Shown piece by piece: positions 1-11,458 of a stretch of DNA of 64,000 nt. Both the position numbers and the translations under genes were made by a program. The notes beneath the pieces are model-generated. The model was not told the DNA's origin and did not search any database. It saw only the letters and a list, made by a program, of their open reading frames with translations. This DNA comes from Fomes fomentarius. Taxonomy: Eukaryota > Basidiomycota > Agaricomycetes > Polyporales > Polyporaceae. The number at the start of each line of letters is the position of its first letter. The stretch's first letter is position 1. The stretch covers positions 831,001 through 895,000 of the forward strand of contig JABYQN010000009.1 of NCBI GenBank assembly GCA_022606135.1. Reading direction: 5' to 3'.

Positions 1-1975
1 CCCTCCGCCGGGTCTCGGACAAGCTCCCTCTCAGCGCGTACTGTGAGTGTCTACATTCTGCATTTGACGCTGTCGTGTCACTCACACAATGCTACGCTTG
101 TGAAGTGATAGCCGTCTGCGAGCTAGCGGAGCGATTTTCGTACTACGGGACAACAGTCGTATTTGTGAGTGCAGCTGCAAGCGGAATCTCAGAGACGGGC
201 TCATGACCATTCCTTCTCTACAGACCAACTTCATCCAGCAACCCTTGCCTCCAGGTTCGCGGACGGGTGCGGATGTCGAGCAGGCTGGTGCCCTCGGGCT
301 CGGACAGCGTGCGTCCACCGGTATCGGTACGTTCAACACCTTCTGGTGAGTGGTTCATCCCCGTTATCTGCAGCGGCAACATAGCTCCCGCCTGGCGTCG
401 CCCGAGCAATGCAAGTGCAGACCGTAACAGAATAACTGACAGATAATACTCAGGATCTATGTCGTACCTCTTTTCGGCGCGTACATCGCAGACACGCGGT
501 GGGGCCGCTACAAGACGGTGTGCGTCGCGGTCGGGATCGCGCTCTTTGGGCATGTATTACTTATCATCTCTGCTGTGCCCGGGGTCATCGAGAAGTCGCA
601 CGGCGCGCTAGCATGCTTCATTATCGCGGTCATCATCATGGGCCTCGGCACAGGCGGATTCAAGTCAAATGTCTCGCCGCTCGTTGCTGAGCAGTACAAG
701 AAATCCAAGCTATTCATCGGGACCACGCGCTCTGGGGAGCGTGTGATCATCGACCCGGTCATGACGACATCGCGCATCTACATGTACTTCTACTTGTTCA
801 CGAATATCGGGTCCTTGATTGGTCAAATATCCATGTCTTACTCGGAAAAGGTATGTTTTTCTGCCCTCCGCGAGTACAGACAGACGTGCTGACGTCGATC
901 ACAGTATGTTGGCTTTTGGCTCTCGTACACACTGCCCACGGTCGTCTTCATGCTCTGCCCAATCGTTCTGTTCGCTGGGCGCAATATGTACACCCGCTCA
1001 CCTCCTCAAGGATCGGTCCTCTCAAGTTCCCTCCGCATTTGGCGTACCGCGTTGAAGGGAAGGTGGTCACTGAATCCTGTCACCACGGTCAAGAAGCTGA
1101 ACGCGTCCGACTTCTGGGAATCTGCGAAGCCGAGCAACTATAGTGGTGAAACCAAGCCCTCGTGGATGACGTTTGATGACCAATGGGTCGACGAGGTTAG
1201 GCGTGGTTTCAAGGCCTGCAGTGTCTTCGTCTGGTATCCTATCTACTGTGTGTCTCCGCCTTTCGTACGTTATCCGAAGCCTCACCACTGACCTGAACAT
1301 TGTTCCTACGCAGGGCTCGCATACGGCCAGATAACCAACAACCTGGTGTCGCAGGCCGCGACGATGGTTACGAACGGCATCCCGAACGACGTTCTCTCGA
1401 ACCTCGACCCGCTCGCGCTCATCATCTTCATCCCGATCTGCGACTACTTCATCTATCCCGCCCTCCAGCGCGCGGGCATCCGCTTCACGCCGCTCAAGCG
1501 CATCGCGTTCGGGTTCTACACTGCGGCCGCGGCGATGGTCTGGGCCGGAGTCGTGCAGCACTACATCTACAAGCGGAACCCGTGCGGAAACCAGGTCTCG
1601 ACGTGCAAGGACGCAGACGGCCACCCGGTCACGTCTGACCTGAACGTCTGGATCCAGTCCGGGGCGTACGTGCTCATCGCGTTCTCGGAGATCTTCGCGT
1701 CCATCACGGGGCTCGAGTATGCGTTCACGAAGGCGCCGAAGAACATGCGCTCGCTCGTCATGTCTGTGTTCCTGTTCACGAACGCGGTGAGCGCGGCGAT
1801 CGCGGAGGCGTTCGTGTCGCTGTCGGCGGACCCGCTGCTTGTGTGGAACTACGGCGTCATGGCGGTGCTTGCGTTTGTCGCGGGCACGCTGTTCTGGATA
1901 CAGTTCCACGGGCTGGACGCACAGGAGGATGAGCTCAACCATCTTGCGGAGGGGCATCTCGACGAGAGGCATTAG
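1..1975 (+). CDS. POT/PTR2-family proton-coupled peptide transporter, 5' partial
   Basis: Imports di- and tripeptides with protons across the plasma membrane. The N-terminus lies before the window. Visible exons are about 1-42, 112-164, 224-345, 454-850, 905-1247 and 1314-1975, with clean GT-AG introns. The first exons read LRRVSDKLPLSAYS and VCELAERFSYYG, the signature of the first transmembrane helix of PTR2 proteins (ExxER-type motif). Exon 4 encodes FGAYIADTRWGRYKT and GLGTGGFKSNVSPLVAEQY, both classical POT motifs. Later exons supply the hydrophobic C-terminal half (for example FWLSYTLPTVVFMLCP and the segment ending in GTLFWIQFHGLDAQEDEL). The stop is TAG at 1973-1975. The family assignment is secure; substrate range is inferred from the family. 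Confidence 0.93.
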
Positions 1976-2340
1976 CTTTCACTGCGCTCTGGGTGTTCTC
2001 GATGTTCCAGGCATGACGGATGATGTACGAAGTAGTTATTGTAGTAATGTTCATTTTGGTTTACTTCGCCGGTCAGCTTGTGAAGGCAGCCGATTACGTC
2101 TGTAGGGCATTGTAGTTCACCTTCGTGAACGGCTGAAAGCTGTCAGCTTGGGGAAAGACTGTACGAAGCAGGTGGGCTAAGTATATAGCTGTCCACAGAT
2201 GTCAACGACGTGACGTCATTTGTGCGTTCCCATTATCAGCCTATACACTGAATGACCTGAGCGTCCCGGATTCCCCAGAGTTGCAATTCGGTGGGGATTG
2301 GGGCCCCGAAAGGGCTGCATGCTGCTCGTTGTCCACAACC

Positions 2341-3700
2341 ATGACCTTGCCGCGAATAGCTATAGTCCATCAATCGAGCCATCGTCTTAGAACAAGAGCG
2401 CTACACGGACAACGTCGAGGCCTGCCCTTTCTCGCCACCTCGACCTCACCCCGTCCGCGCGCAACTGAACTGCCTGAACGATGCCCCCCACCAAACTCGG
2501 AGCTGCTTATACCCTTGGTCACCAGACCGATTCCGGAGGCACCGCGTCCGCTCGCGACATCCCCACACGCGTTTCTGGACCACTTGCGCTCGCCCAGCGC
2601 CACGCCGTTCGTCATCCGCGCGGCGAAAGAGTCAGCGAGGCGTCATACTACCCAGGCCAAGGTGCTCCTTGGGGCACTGCGCGTGGCGGGCGACCGACTG
2701 GTCGAGGTAGAAGCAGGCCGATACGACGGACACGGACACAGACAGCTCATTCAGGCTCTGGGTGACAACCGCTTCGAGGTGCCTTTGAGCGTGTACCTGG
2801 ACTGGCTGACGGGCGAAGATGGGCCGTCCGACCCAAGTGCCCGCGGGATGCTGCTGTACTACCTTGCGCAGTGGAGAGCACGCGATGACGTATGTCTTTT
2901 CCTGCCTCCTTCTGTCCTTCTCGGATGCCACGAGGCTATCGAACTCCCTCGATGGATACGCGTGTCTGACACTTTCTCGTTTCATCGTCGTCTGCTATTG
3001 TTCCCTGTAGGTCCCCGGACTCGCGGGCATCGTGCGGCCCCCAGCGCTGCTTGCCCCCTTTTTGCACGAGCACGGACACGAGCAGGGGGACGTGCTGGAC
3101 TTGTACCAGTCGAGTTTCTTCGTCGGGCCTGCGGCAGCGGTGAGTCAGATTTGGTGCACAATTGAGCTGGGTGGATAATAGGATCGAGACTGGGATGTTC
3201 CTGCTTCGCGGATCGATTGCTCAATTGCCAATTGGCAGGTGAGCCCGCTGCATCGCGACCCGTACGACAACCTGTACCACCTCCTGGCGTCCTCGGAGCC
3301 TGCGGTGCACGGGAAGCATTTCCTCCTGCTCCCGCCTTCTCTCTCGGACAGTCTCACGGCGCGGGACGACATTCACTTATCGCGCAATACCTCGCGACTG
3401 GACTTTCGCATCCGCAGCAACCCCTGCGTCGGTGCTACCGCCGCATCAGGATTAGAGGTCCTGGTTAACCGAGCGTCGGCGCCTACACAAACCTTCAAGG
3501 CGGTGATGCACTCAAGTTGTGCTTTGAGTTGCGTCCTGGAGGAGGGGGACATGTTGTTCCTGCCGCGCGGGTGGTGGCATCGGGTTGAGAACGTCGAGCT
3601 GCAAGGTGGAGGTCCGCCCACGGGATACGAGTACCACTCAGGAAGACCTAGAGGATGGACGGCCGGCGTGGGCTGGTGGTTTCTGTCACGGAGCTCGTAG
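2341..3700 (+). CDS. JmjC/cupin-like Fe(II)/2-oxoglutarate oxygenase
   Basis: Three exons (2341-2889, 3011-3139, 3239-3700) join in frame to about 379 residues. The middle and C-terminal parts have the JmjC/cupin_8 architecture: RPIPEAPRPLATSPHAFLDH followed by PFVIRAAKE near the N-terminus, the iron-binding HxD in SPLHRDPYDNLYHLL at the start of exon 3, and the distal iron-binding histidine in FLPRGWWHRVE near the end. This resembles JMJD5/JMJD7-type hydroxylases, usually labelled clavaminate synthase-like in mushrooms. The substrate (protein side chain or RNA) cannot be told. The start is a choice: ATG 2341 is in frame after a stretch with no clear homology, so the first 50-80 residues are uncertain. 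Confidence 0.8.
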
Positions 3701-4456
3701 AAGAGTCTCGCAACCACAGAAGACGGCTGTAGAGGGACAATAGGACCACATAGCGATCGCGTGATAGGAGGCGGTTTTGACAGGGTACCTGGTTATGGAT
3801 TCGCAATCGCGGTGCTGTGCATCCGTTTGAGGTGCGGTATGTGGAACGCTGTGAACGAAGCCTCGCCTGGGCCGCGTAGGGTTCTGTGGTGTGGGAGTGC
3901 TGCAGCCAAGCTGAGCCTATAGGCTGAAGGTTGTTTCTGTGACACGAAAAGGCGAGGATAGGGGGCACGAGCGTCGCCAGCTCAAAGCTGCTCTCTGGGT
4001 AGAGGGGTGCGCAGCGCATGGTGGACAGAGTCGTGTCATCGTGTGTAGGCAGTCGCAATCGATCCGACCACCATGTTGCTACGTGCATGGAGGCGGAGCG
4101 CTGCAGACTTGGGTGTTTTGCCTGCAAGCGCTATCGTGCCGAGTTCCGAGACATATAGAGGGCTGTCCTAGTGCCTGCGGGGGGCGAGGAAGATGGGAAT
4201 CTGGTCCTTTCGAATGGCTCGCCCAGAAAGGCAGGCTCGGGGGGGAGATAGCGGAGAGTAGCGCGCGTCTAGCAGGCGCCTGAGAGGTTCTGAACCCTGT
4301 ACGTCCAGATCGAGAAGGGGAACCTGCGAGAGCACGAGGGCCTGAGGTGACTCCCTCCTTACCTTGCACGACCATCACAGCCCACGACTATCTTCCTAGA
4401 AATACGTCCTAATGTCGTCCTAGTATTCTCTTGCCATCATCGCCCGCGCCCCTGCC
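3701..4456. other. Intergenic, no gene seen
   Basis: Space between the JmjC gene and ATG13. Only short overlapping frames without domains are present. It should hold the JmjC 3' UTR and the ATG13 promoter; no convincing element was recognised. Confidence 0.5.
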
Positions 4457-7173
4457 ATGTCCAATGAGACCCAGAAGGCCGACCAGATAGCCCACAGATT
4501 ATACTCTAAACTTGCCCTAGTCGTCAACCATGCCCGAGCCACTCACGAGCCGCCTCCCAACGCAAAGGTCGACAAATGGGTGCGTGTAATCAGCCCTGGC
4601 ACTCAATCTCATCATGTTGACCCGTCTGTCTGCGTTCCAGTTCAATCTCGAGACTCCTGACCCGGAGACATTCAAGGAGCCCACTCGTGTCTATCGCTCT
4701 ATCTCGTCCGCACCCACCGTCCCACTCTTCCAGCTTCAAGTTCTCCTATGCATTCCCGAGCTAGCTTCCAACCAGGTCCTCGTCTATCTCGCCCCGGACT
4801 CGTCTCGTGTGCGTATCGACCCCACTCCGCCCTACATCGTCCTCGAATCCTGGAACCTCGAGTACGCTTCCTTCCCCCACAACCAGCCCCACACCCTGGA
4901 TGTCGCCCCCTCGACGATGTACAAACACGGCATCCCTCTCTTCCGGAGCGTATTCACGCTCCTCCGCGTCCTTCCCGCCTGGAAACTCGCGCGGCGTCTC
5001 CGCAGACGCGTCGGGGCAATCGTGGTGGAAACTTCAGTATACAGCTGCGTGTTGATGGGGTCGAGAGTGGCATCCCCGCTAGCCATGTCATGAGCTTCGG
5101 TGAGTCATGCTCAATGTATAACCTGTCTATCCCGTCCACACTCCTTTGATGTGCATGCCACCCACACCTTCACATGCACATGCGTGTATTCACTTCCACC
5201 TTCTGAGCTTCCTTCCGACGCGCCTTCGGAACCGCAGATGACTGACTTTATCCATCATCGATTCCTCTATTGTACATTAATAAACAGATACAACTCCTGC
5301 AGCACTGGTCCCTGTTCTTCAGAAGGACAGGTACTCGCTGCCCCCCATAACACACCCCACGGGCGAGCTCTCCGTGGCGGTGACCTATCTTACGTCGCCC
5401 AACTTTCAACTGGACGACCTCGAGTCCTTGTTGTCTTCCCGCTTCCTTTCACTGGAAGAAGGACCTGACTTCACCCCGACGCTCGTCAAGAACCAGCAGC
5501 GGGACAGCATAAGCGGCTCACCGGGCAGCTTGCCCCTCCGCACATCATTACCACGCTCGCCCCCGCGTTCTGTCGCCGATAGATTCGTGATTACCCCGCA
5601 ATCAGCATCGCACACACGATCAGGATCGTTCTCCTCGAGCCAGGCACAGAGAGGTACAGCGAGTCCCGGTGCGAGCCCAAGACTAGGCAACATACCCCTC
5701 CCTGTTACACGCAACCTCTCTGGGGCTGGCATGGGTATGTCGGGTTTGTCCGACTCGTCGTCAAGACAGGCCGCGTCAATGGGGTCACGAGAAGAGGTTT
5801 CCGCGCTCGCCGCCCGGATGCGGCGCGAGAGTTTGCAGGGACGCAGTTCAGTACGTGGCGTGGCACTTACTGTTGTGGCGACGCGAGCGTTGACATTGAT
5901 CACCGTTGTCTGAATGTAGCAGGACAACGTGTCCCCGGGTGGAGTGCCGATACGCAGGCCTATTGCTTCTGTAAATGCGTTCAAGTCGTCCACGATCTCC
6001 TCGGGCTCTCCGTCACTCGCCTCCCCATCGCCGTCTCTTCGCCAACACTCGCCGCTGTCCGGTGGGACTGGACCGTCGCTCCCTGGTCGTCCTGCGCAGT
6101 CACCGACGTCATCACGTATACCACCGTCTCCCACTGGTGCGGGCAGCAACTTTGCGTCATCGCCCGTTACCCCCTTCCGCCCGTCGCCTCCGTTCGTGCC
6201 GTCGAGTCTAGGCTCTGGACGGCCTTCGTCAATAGAAGGTATATCTGGTAGCCCGTCGGGTGCTCCTATAGCAGGGTCCCCTAGGAAGAGGTACTCGAGC
6301 AGCTTTGGGCCCCGGCTAGCGTCAGCAAGCGGTACCACGGGAGAGGCCAGCCCCAAGGGCAGTCCGCGGAGTGCAGCGAAGGACGTCGACAAGGTGCGTT
6401 TCCGTCTTTTCCTCCGTGTAATCTCGCTAGGACGTGCACCGACATATTCGATTTCCATTGTCCTCGGGCTCTAGGCACCGCCGTTCTTGACCGCGAACAC
6501 GGAAGACGACGACATCTCTGCGTTCGTCCAGGACATCGATGCGCGCAAGCCGCTCCCGAGCAGACGGGAAGGCTCCGAGTCGCCCGCAGGGCCGTGCTAC
6601 AGCCATGGACGCGAAGCGACAATCGCAGAAGAGTCCGGCTCGGCCCTCTCGAGCGACGTTGGGCCAGTGCCTTCCCTCCGACAACGCACGCTCTCCGCGC
6701 CGTACCCCGGCCCCGTGCTTGCGACGGAGAGCGCGGTCGACGAGCGTCTACGCGAGATGAAGGGAACGTTCCTCGCATCGTTGGAAGGCCTCGGGCTGGG
6801 CTCGAGGAGGCGCGAGCCTAGCAGCACGTCTACAGATAGGACGGAGCGTCCGTCCTCGAGTTCTGGCGCGCGGAGGCCAGATCCCATCGCGTACATTGGT
6901 GGAGGACGGAGAGAGAGTCCGCTTATGGAGGGCGCGAGTGTGCCCTCGTCGCCGTCGCCCCAGCCCGACAGCGCGGGGGCGAGCAGCGCGGGTGTCAGCG
7001 GTGCGGTGAATGTGCCGGGGCTCCCCGCGTATGTGCGCCCGAGGTTGGCCTCGACGGGTAGTGTGCGGAGCGGGTTCAGTATCGCGTCGGAGGAGGTAAT
7101 CGGGAGGATGGACCCCGAGCCTCAGCCGGGGACGAGCGGGGAGCGGACGCGCCGCGGTCCGCTTGTGGGCTGA
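4457..7173 (+). CDS. ATG13: Autophagy-related protein 13 (ATG13), apparent 1-nt frameshift
   Basis: Regulatory subunit of the Atg1 kinase complex, which starts autophagosome formation under TORC1 control. Exons: 4457-4579, 4641-5099, 5288-5850, 5920-6393, 6475-7173. The N-terminus ADQIAHRLYSKLALVVNHAR and the segment through YIVLESWNLEY, VLPAWKLARRLRRR and PTGELSVAVTYLTSPNFQLD form the HORMA domain. The rest is a long Ser/Pro-rich disordered tail with the PIRRPIASVNAFKSSTISSG motif and a C-terminal DDDISAFVQDIDARKPL block. After RRLRRR (about base 5009) the homologous reading continues only in another frame (GGNFSIQLRVDG). The five exons total 2318 bases, exactly one short of a multiple of three, so one base is missing in the assembly or the gene is mutated. 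Identity is clear. Confidence 0.88.
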
Positions 7174-8724
7174 TGACGAGTCGTATGTCCCATTGTATTG
7201 GAGGAGGTATAGTTTATGGGTGCTGGATGGAGATGCTGTCGTGGAAGGAGAGAGGAAGGGTTTGGCGGGAGGAGGAGGGGGTTGGGTATATGTCTGCGAG
7301 CGCGATGGAGGATGAGTCAACTGCATTCTGTTTGTGTGGGCGGGATGTGTCAGTGTGGTAGAGCACTGCGCATCTACTGCCCCGCTGCCGCCACCTGCTC
7401 CTTCCAGCCCTCTGGTCCTCACGCTCCCGGTCTCCGGGTGGTGTTGTCTGATGCTGTAATCGCCCTGTCTGTCGTCGTCGTCGATGGCTTATCGTCTGGA
7501 TGGTCTCTGTGCTCGTCTGACCGTGTTATTATCTCGCATATGTAGCATGCATTTATCATTACATTCTCTGGATGTGGACGTTCGGACTACATCTCATCTG
7601 GGCTCTTTCCCCCTCTCTCCTCTGCTTTCTCCTCCCCCTCCTCTTCTCCCTCCCCCTCCTCTTCCCCTCCCCCTACATTCCGTCTCTCACTCATATCTCG
7701 GAACCCACATCGCTCTCCGCACCCCGTACACGTTCATCGCTCAGTTGTTGCATTATTAGCTTTTCTCACCTACACACTCTCCAACCCCCACCCCCACCCC
7801 CATCGCCATCGCCATCGCCATCGCCCTCTCCCTCTCCCTCTCATACTTATGATGATATCCATATGAGCTCTATATTCGAGCTCTGATTCTGACTCTATTT
7901 TCAGTCTCACCTTAGTCCCTCCCACGCCCCCATCCATCCGTGCTATATAGCTATGTGTACAGCTGTGTTAGCATAGACCGCTCCACCCACCTGTGTACGT
8001 TTGTCAATATATACCAGAGCGCTCTCCACTCGGAACCCCCAGGGTTGGAACACAATCGGTCTCGAGAGACTCTTGAACTGCAGGACCGGTAGGTGAGACG
8101 GATAGGGTTTGATATCAGATATATGCGGTAGTAGCAGAATGGTTGGTATGACATCCAAACGAACATGCCTATCAATATTCATAAGTCGTAGCACGGCAGA
8201 GCCCGCTGCTGTGCTGGTTCTCTGAGGTTGGAGCAAGGTGGGGCGTCGATTCACACGGTTAGAACACGAGTAAGTAACTTTTCTGATGAGTGCAAGCGCT
8301 TAGGCAAATGTCCCCACTCAGATCGACTCTTCTTCTCCTTGAACTTGTCCCTGGACCAGGAATTAGGTGAGACATGGCACACAGTCCTGCCAGTTCATCT
8401 CTCCACGAACCATGTTGGCCGCCGGCCGCATATCCAAGGTACCCCCATCAACTTCCTTCCGATATACTGAATGCCAGCTACGGGGGGCCTGGATTTCATG
8501 GATATGGCCGGGGTTCCTGCGCTGCATATATCCAATCGATATCCTCCACACGATATCTGGGCAAGCCACAGGTGAGCTGAATCATAGAATCAATCAATGA
8601 CAATAACCTAGTAGCTCAATCGGAAACAGCGATGCTCTCTCTCCTCTGCATATAATAAGAGTAGAGAGTGTTCAGTAACGTGGTCTCCATCCCCCAGACT
8701 TTGTTACTGTACCTACTACTAGCC
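7174..8724. other. Long intergenic stretch with low-complexity DNA
   Basis: No coding signal. Bases 7600-7690 are strongly pyrimidine-rich (CT/CCCTCC runs), and the simple repeat at 7786-7842 is listed separately. The rest is unremarkable. It holds the ATG13 3' region and the upstream region of the F-box-like gene. Confidence 0.5.
7786..7842. repeat. Hexanucleotide microsatellite cluster
   Basis: Three short hexamer-type tracts lie end to end: a CCCCCA-like tract, CATCGC repeated about four times, then CCCTCT about three times. This is a compound simple repeat in a non-coding region, probably length-variable. Confidence 0.85.
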
Positions 8725-10194
8725 ATGGACAACAGTCGCCTCCCTGTCGAGATGTGCGAGCACATCATCGACTCAGTGACCCACGATGCATGGTATGACA
8801 GCACTGAGTGCGACATCTGGTGCCTCACCGCCCTCGTCTGTGCCGTCTGGCTCCCTCGCAGTCGCTTCAATTTGTACCACACAGTGCGACTATGGCGGGC
8901 AGGTCAAGTCGATCTCCTCTGTCGGACTCTGGAAGAAAACTCCCTCTTCGCACATCTGATCGTCGCGCTCAAAGTGGACCTTGATAGCGCGGAGTACATA
9001 CCATTTACGCGGCTCGCTCCCTTACTGAAGGAATGCGTCATCCTCCGCCTTGACGGCATGGGAGGCTGGAAGTTCTACCCAACTCGCTTTGCAGACACAT
9101 GTCTGAATCAGTTCTCCTTGTTGGGAATTGTGAAGCTGAGATTAACGGTGGCAAAATCAACGGCTCGTGGCCTCCTGCGCTTCATCCGCTCACTCACAAC
9201 GTTGGAACAACTCACTCTTGATGGGGAGGAGTCCTTGCCGGAAATGCGGCCAATTCCAGCACTCGGCGCTCGGCGCTCACAAAACGGGAAGCTCGCAGGA
9301 CTCTCAAAGCTCAAGAAGCTCAAGTTGAAAGTGCGTAATCTTCCTAGAAGGTGTGACTATGATACGGATGATATCCGCAGAACGGCAGTGTATCCATCAA
9401 ATTTCCGCCGCATTACTTTGGAGACGCTGTGGGGGACCTATCCCTACAAATGAATGGTTGTGAGATCTCACGTATGTGCTATTGATACACGTATCTAGTC
9501 TTCCACTCACCAACAGTAGCTGAACTGCTGCAGTGCATTCAAAACTTTCACCGATTACAAACACTCAATATTAACTTCTGGTTAGACGATAACACCGATA
9601 ATCCTCAGTCAGCGAGTAAAATGAGTCAGAGACTCTTCTCGATTCTGACGAGTGTGTCATCCGGCTCAGCTCTGCAAGTTTTGAAAGTTTCCTTGTTCCC
9701 CACCCACTCCCCTCACCCAACGCCAGAAAAGAGCTACCTCGTTGACCGCAGTGGTCTACTGGACCTTTTGGCCGGAGAAGATATGCTGAACGTTCTAGAT
9801 AGGCTTCCCTCATTGAGTCAACTCGGCTTCGCACTCTTGGAGAGTGACAAACACTATGATGGGGTGTGGGGGAAGGAAGAGATGGTCCGCCGGCTGCCAA
9901 GCCGTCTTCACGGCGCAGTGACATTCGAGGTGTACATGCATCGTAACTGTACGTATTTCTCATGTCTACTCGGATGCAGCATATTGATCATGATAACATC
10001 ATGTGCTCATAGGCCTGGCCAAGAATGGTCCCTTTACCACAGAAAACACCGTGATAGATGACAACTTTGACAAGTTTCCCGCGCCGGTAGCTCTCCATCT
10101 ATATGATTGGACAATTTTTGGACAATTTATACCCCTCGGACGAAAAGTTATGAAGACGCCGGAGGGAAGATCGGTGCCAGTGCGTCGTGCATAG
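8725..10194 (+). pseudogene. F-box/LRR-like protein gene with an unresolved exon junction, possibly broken
   Basis: The first exon from ATG 8725 encodes MDNSRLPVEMCEHIIDSV, an F-box-like start of the type LPxELxxxIID common in mushroom F-box proteins, then leucine-rich sequence (SLTTLEQLTLDGEE, LSKLKKLKLKVRNLP). Reading stops at a TGA at 9451-9453. The same kind of sequence resumes after an acceptor near 9520 (AELLQCIQNFHRLQTLNINF) and, after a good intron at about 9951-10013, runs to a TAG at 10192-10194. I found no GT donor before the TGA in the phase needed by the second exon, so the gene carries either a nonsense or frameshift change or an unusual intron. Such proteins normally supply substrates to SCF ubiquitin ligases; here only the N-terminal motif supports this. 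Confidence 0.5.
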
Positions 10195-11458
10195 TATGCA
10201 TATCACATCTATAGACTCATCGTACTCATGGACACCGTCGAACAGATGTGGAGCAATGGAGTGCTTATCACTTGGACTTAGACCTAGACTTCGGTCTCGA
10301 GAGCACTATCGATCCCCTTTCTCTTCACTGTTCCTGCCCATCGCTTCCAACTTGAAGTTCGTCGTGCCCTCCCCATGCTATCTTCATCATCGTGGATCAG
10401 GCTGTGTCTCTCAGTAACAATATCCCTGTACCTTGCACCCCATAGTCCCCTTCTTTCCTCAATCCGTGTGCTTCTCTCGTACCTACGTAGTACCTAGAAC
10501 TGCCTTAAACATTTCTCTGCAAAGTACACTATACACGACAGGATTACATATATGTCTCTGTATTGGTCTGTTTGTCCTCTTCACACGTTCGCAATGCCTT
10601 CAATGAGCGGAAAGTTGCTTCTTTGAACACATCGCGGGTTGTCATGCAGACGATATTAACGACAAATAACGGACGACGAAGCGTAGAGCTACCGCGACAG
10701 AGGAAGAGGACTGCGGCAGTGCGAGGTGATACCCCAAGTTGAACAGCACGTTCTCGAGCAATCTTCTAGACCAAAGGTGTGAGTGCATCCCGTTTGCGCC
10801 GCCGTGTCCCCTCAGGAGTCAAGAGCAAATGGTGCAAGGAATGAAGAATGCAGCACGCGGGATCTGCTGAGGGAGGACTTGAGATACTCTACACTACTAC
10901 TGGACCTCAGGTTGTCTGTCAACGTCACTGCCAACTCATCCTGATCGAACACGCTCTTGTGCTGTCGGTACAATGCGAGAAGAACGAGGGAAGTGATATA
11001 TAGATATGGATATGCGACTGCACATAGGAAGGACACGATAACGCGACACGTACGGGCACACTGGGTGGACGAACTTGAGGCCCACTTCACTGCCCAATCT
11101 TGCAGAATTCTGGGAGCAACTTCGTTCTGCTCCGTGACATTTCTATTACATTGAAATTTGCGGCAGCCTAGTGCCACCCCAATGGACACTGGTCCTCTCA
11201 AAGGATGAGACGTACTCGATGTACCTCCTTAGCGTCAAGTCGAATGCTTCCATCTGAACGGGTGGGCGAGAGAGGGAAGCTAATATTCATACAGCGGTAG
11301 CGGGATGATCGGTACAAGAACAACAGTACAGCGATTTCGACAGAGGGTCGAGAAGTGGATGTTATGCGAGAACGACAACGATGATACAACACTTCTGCAA
11401 GACGACACGAAATTATCAAGAATGTCAACGCAGCGAAGTAAGGGTAGTTGTACTCATG
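10195..11458. other. Intergenic, no gene seen
   Basis: Convergent 3' flanks of the F-box-like gene and the ECM14-like gene. Only short frames without domains were found. Confidence 0.45.

Noticed and set aside
1067..1972. 301-codon Arg-rich open frame on the minus strand
   Set aside because: Antisense to the peptide transporter; no domain, and it crosses a transporter intron.
5406..6458. 350-codon open frame on the minus strand
   Set aside because: It lies opposite ATG13 exons with clear homology and reads through ATG13 introns. It is a shadow of GC-rich codons.
7786..7842. Regularly spaced repeats that could suggest an array
   Set aside because: Plain hexamer microsatellites without spacers in a fungal genome; not CRISPR.
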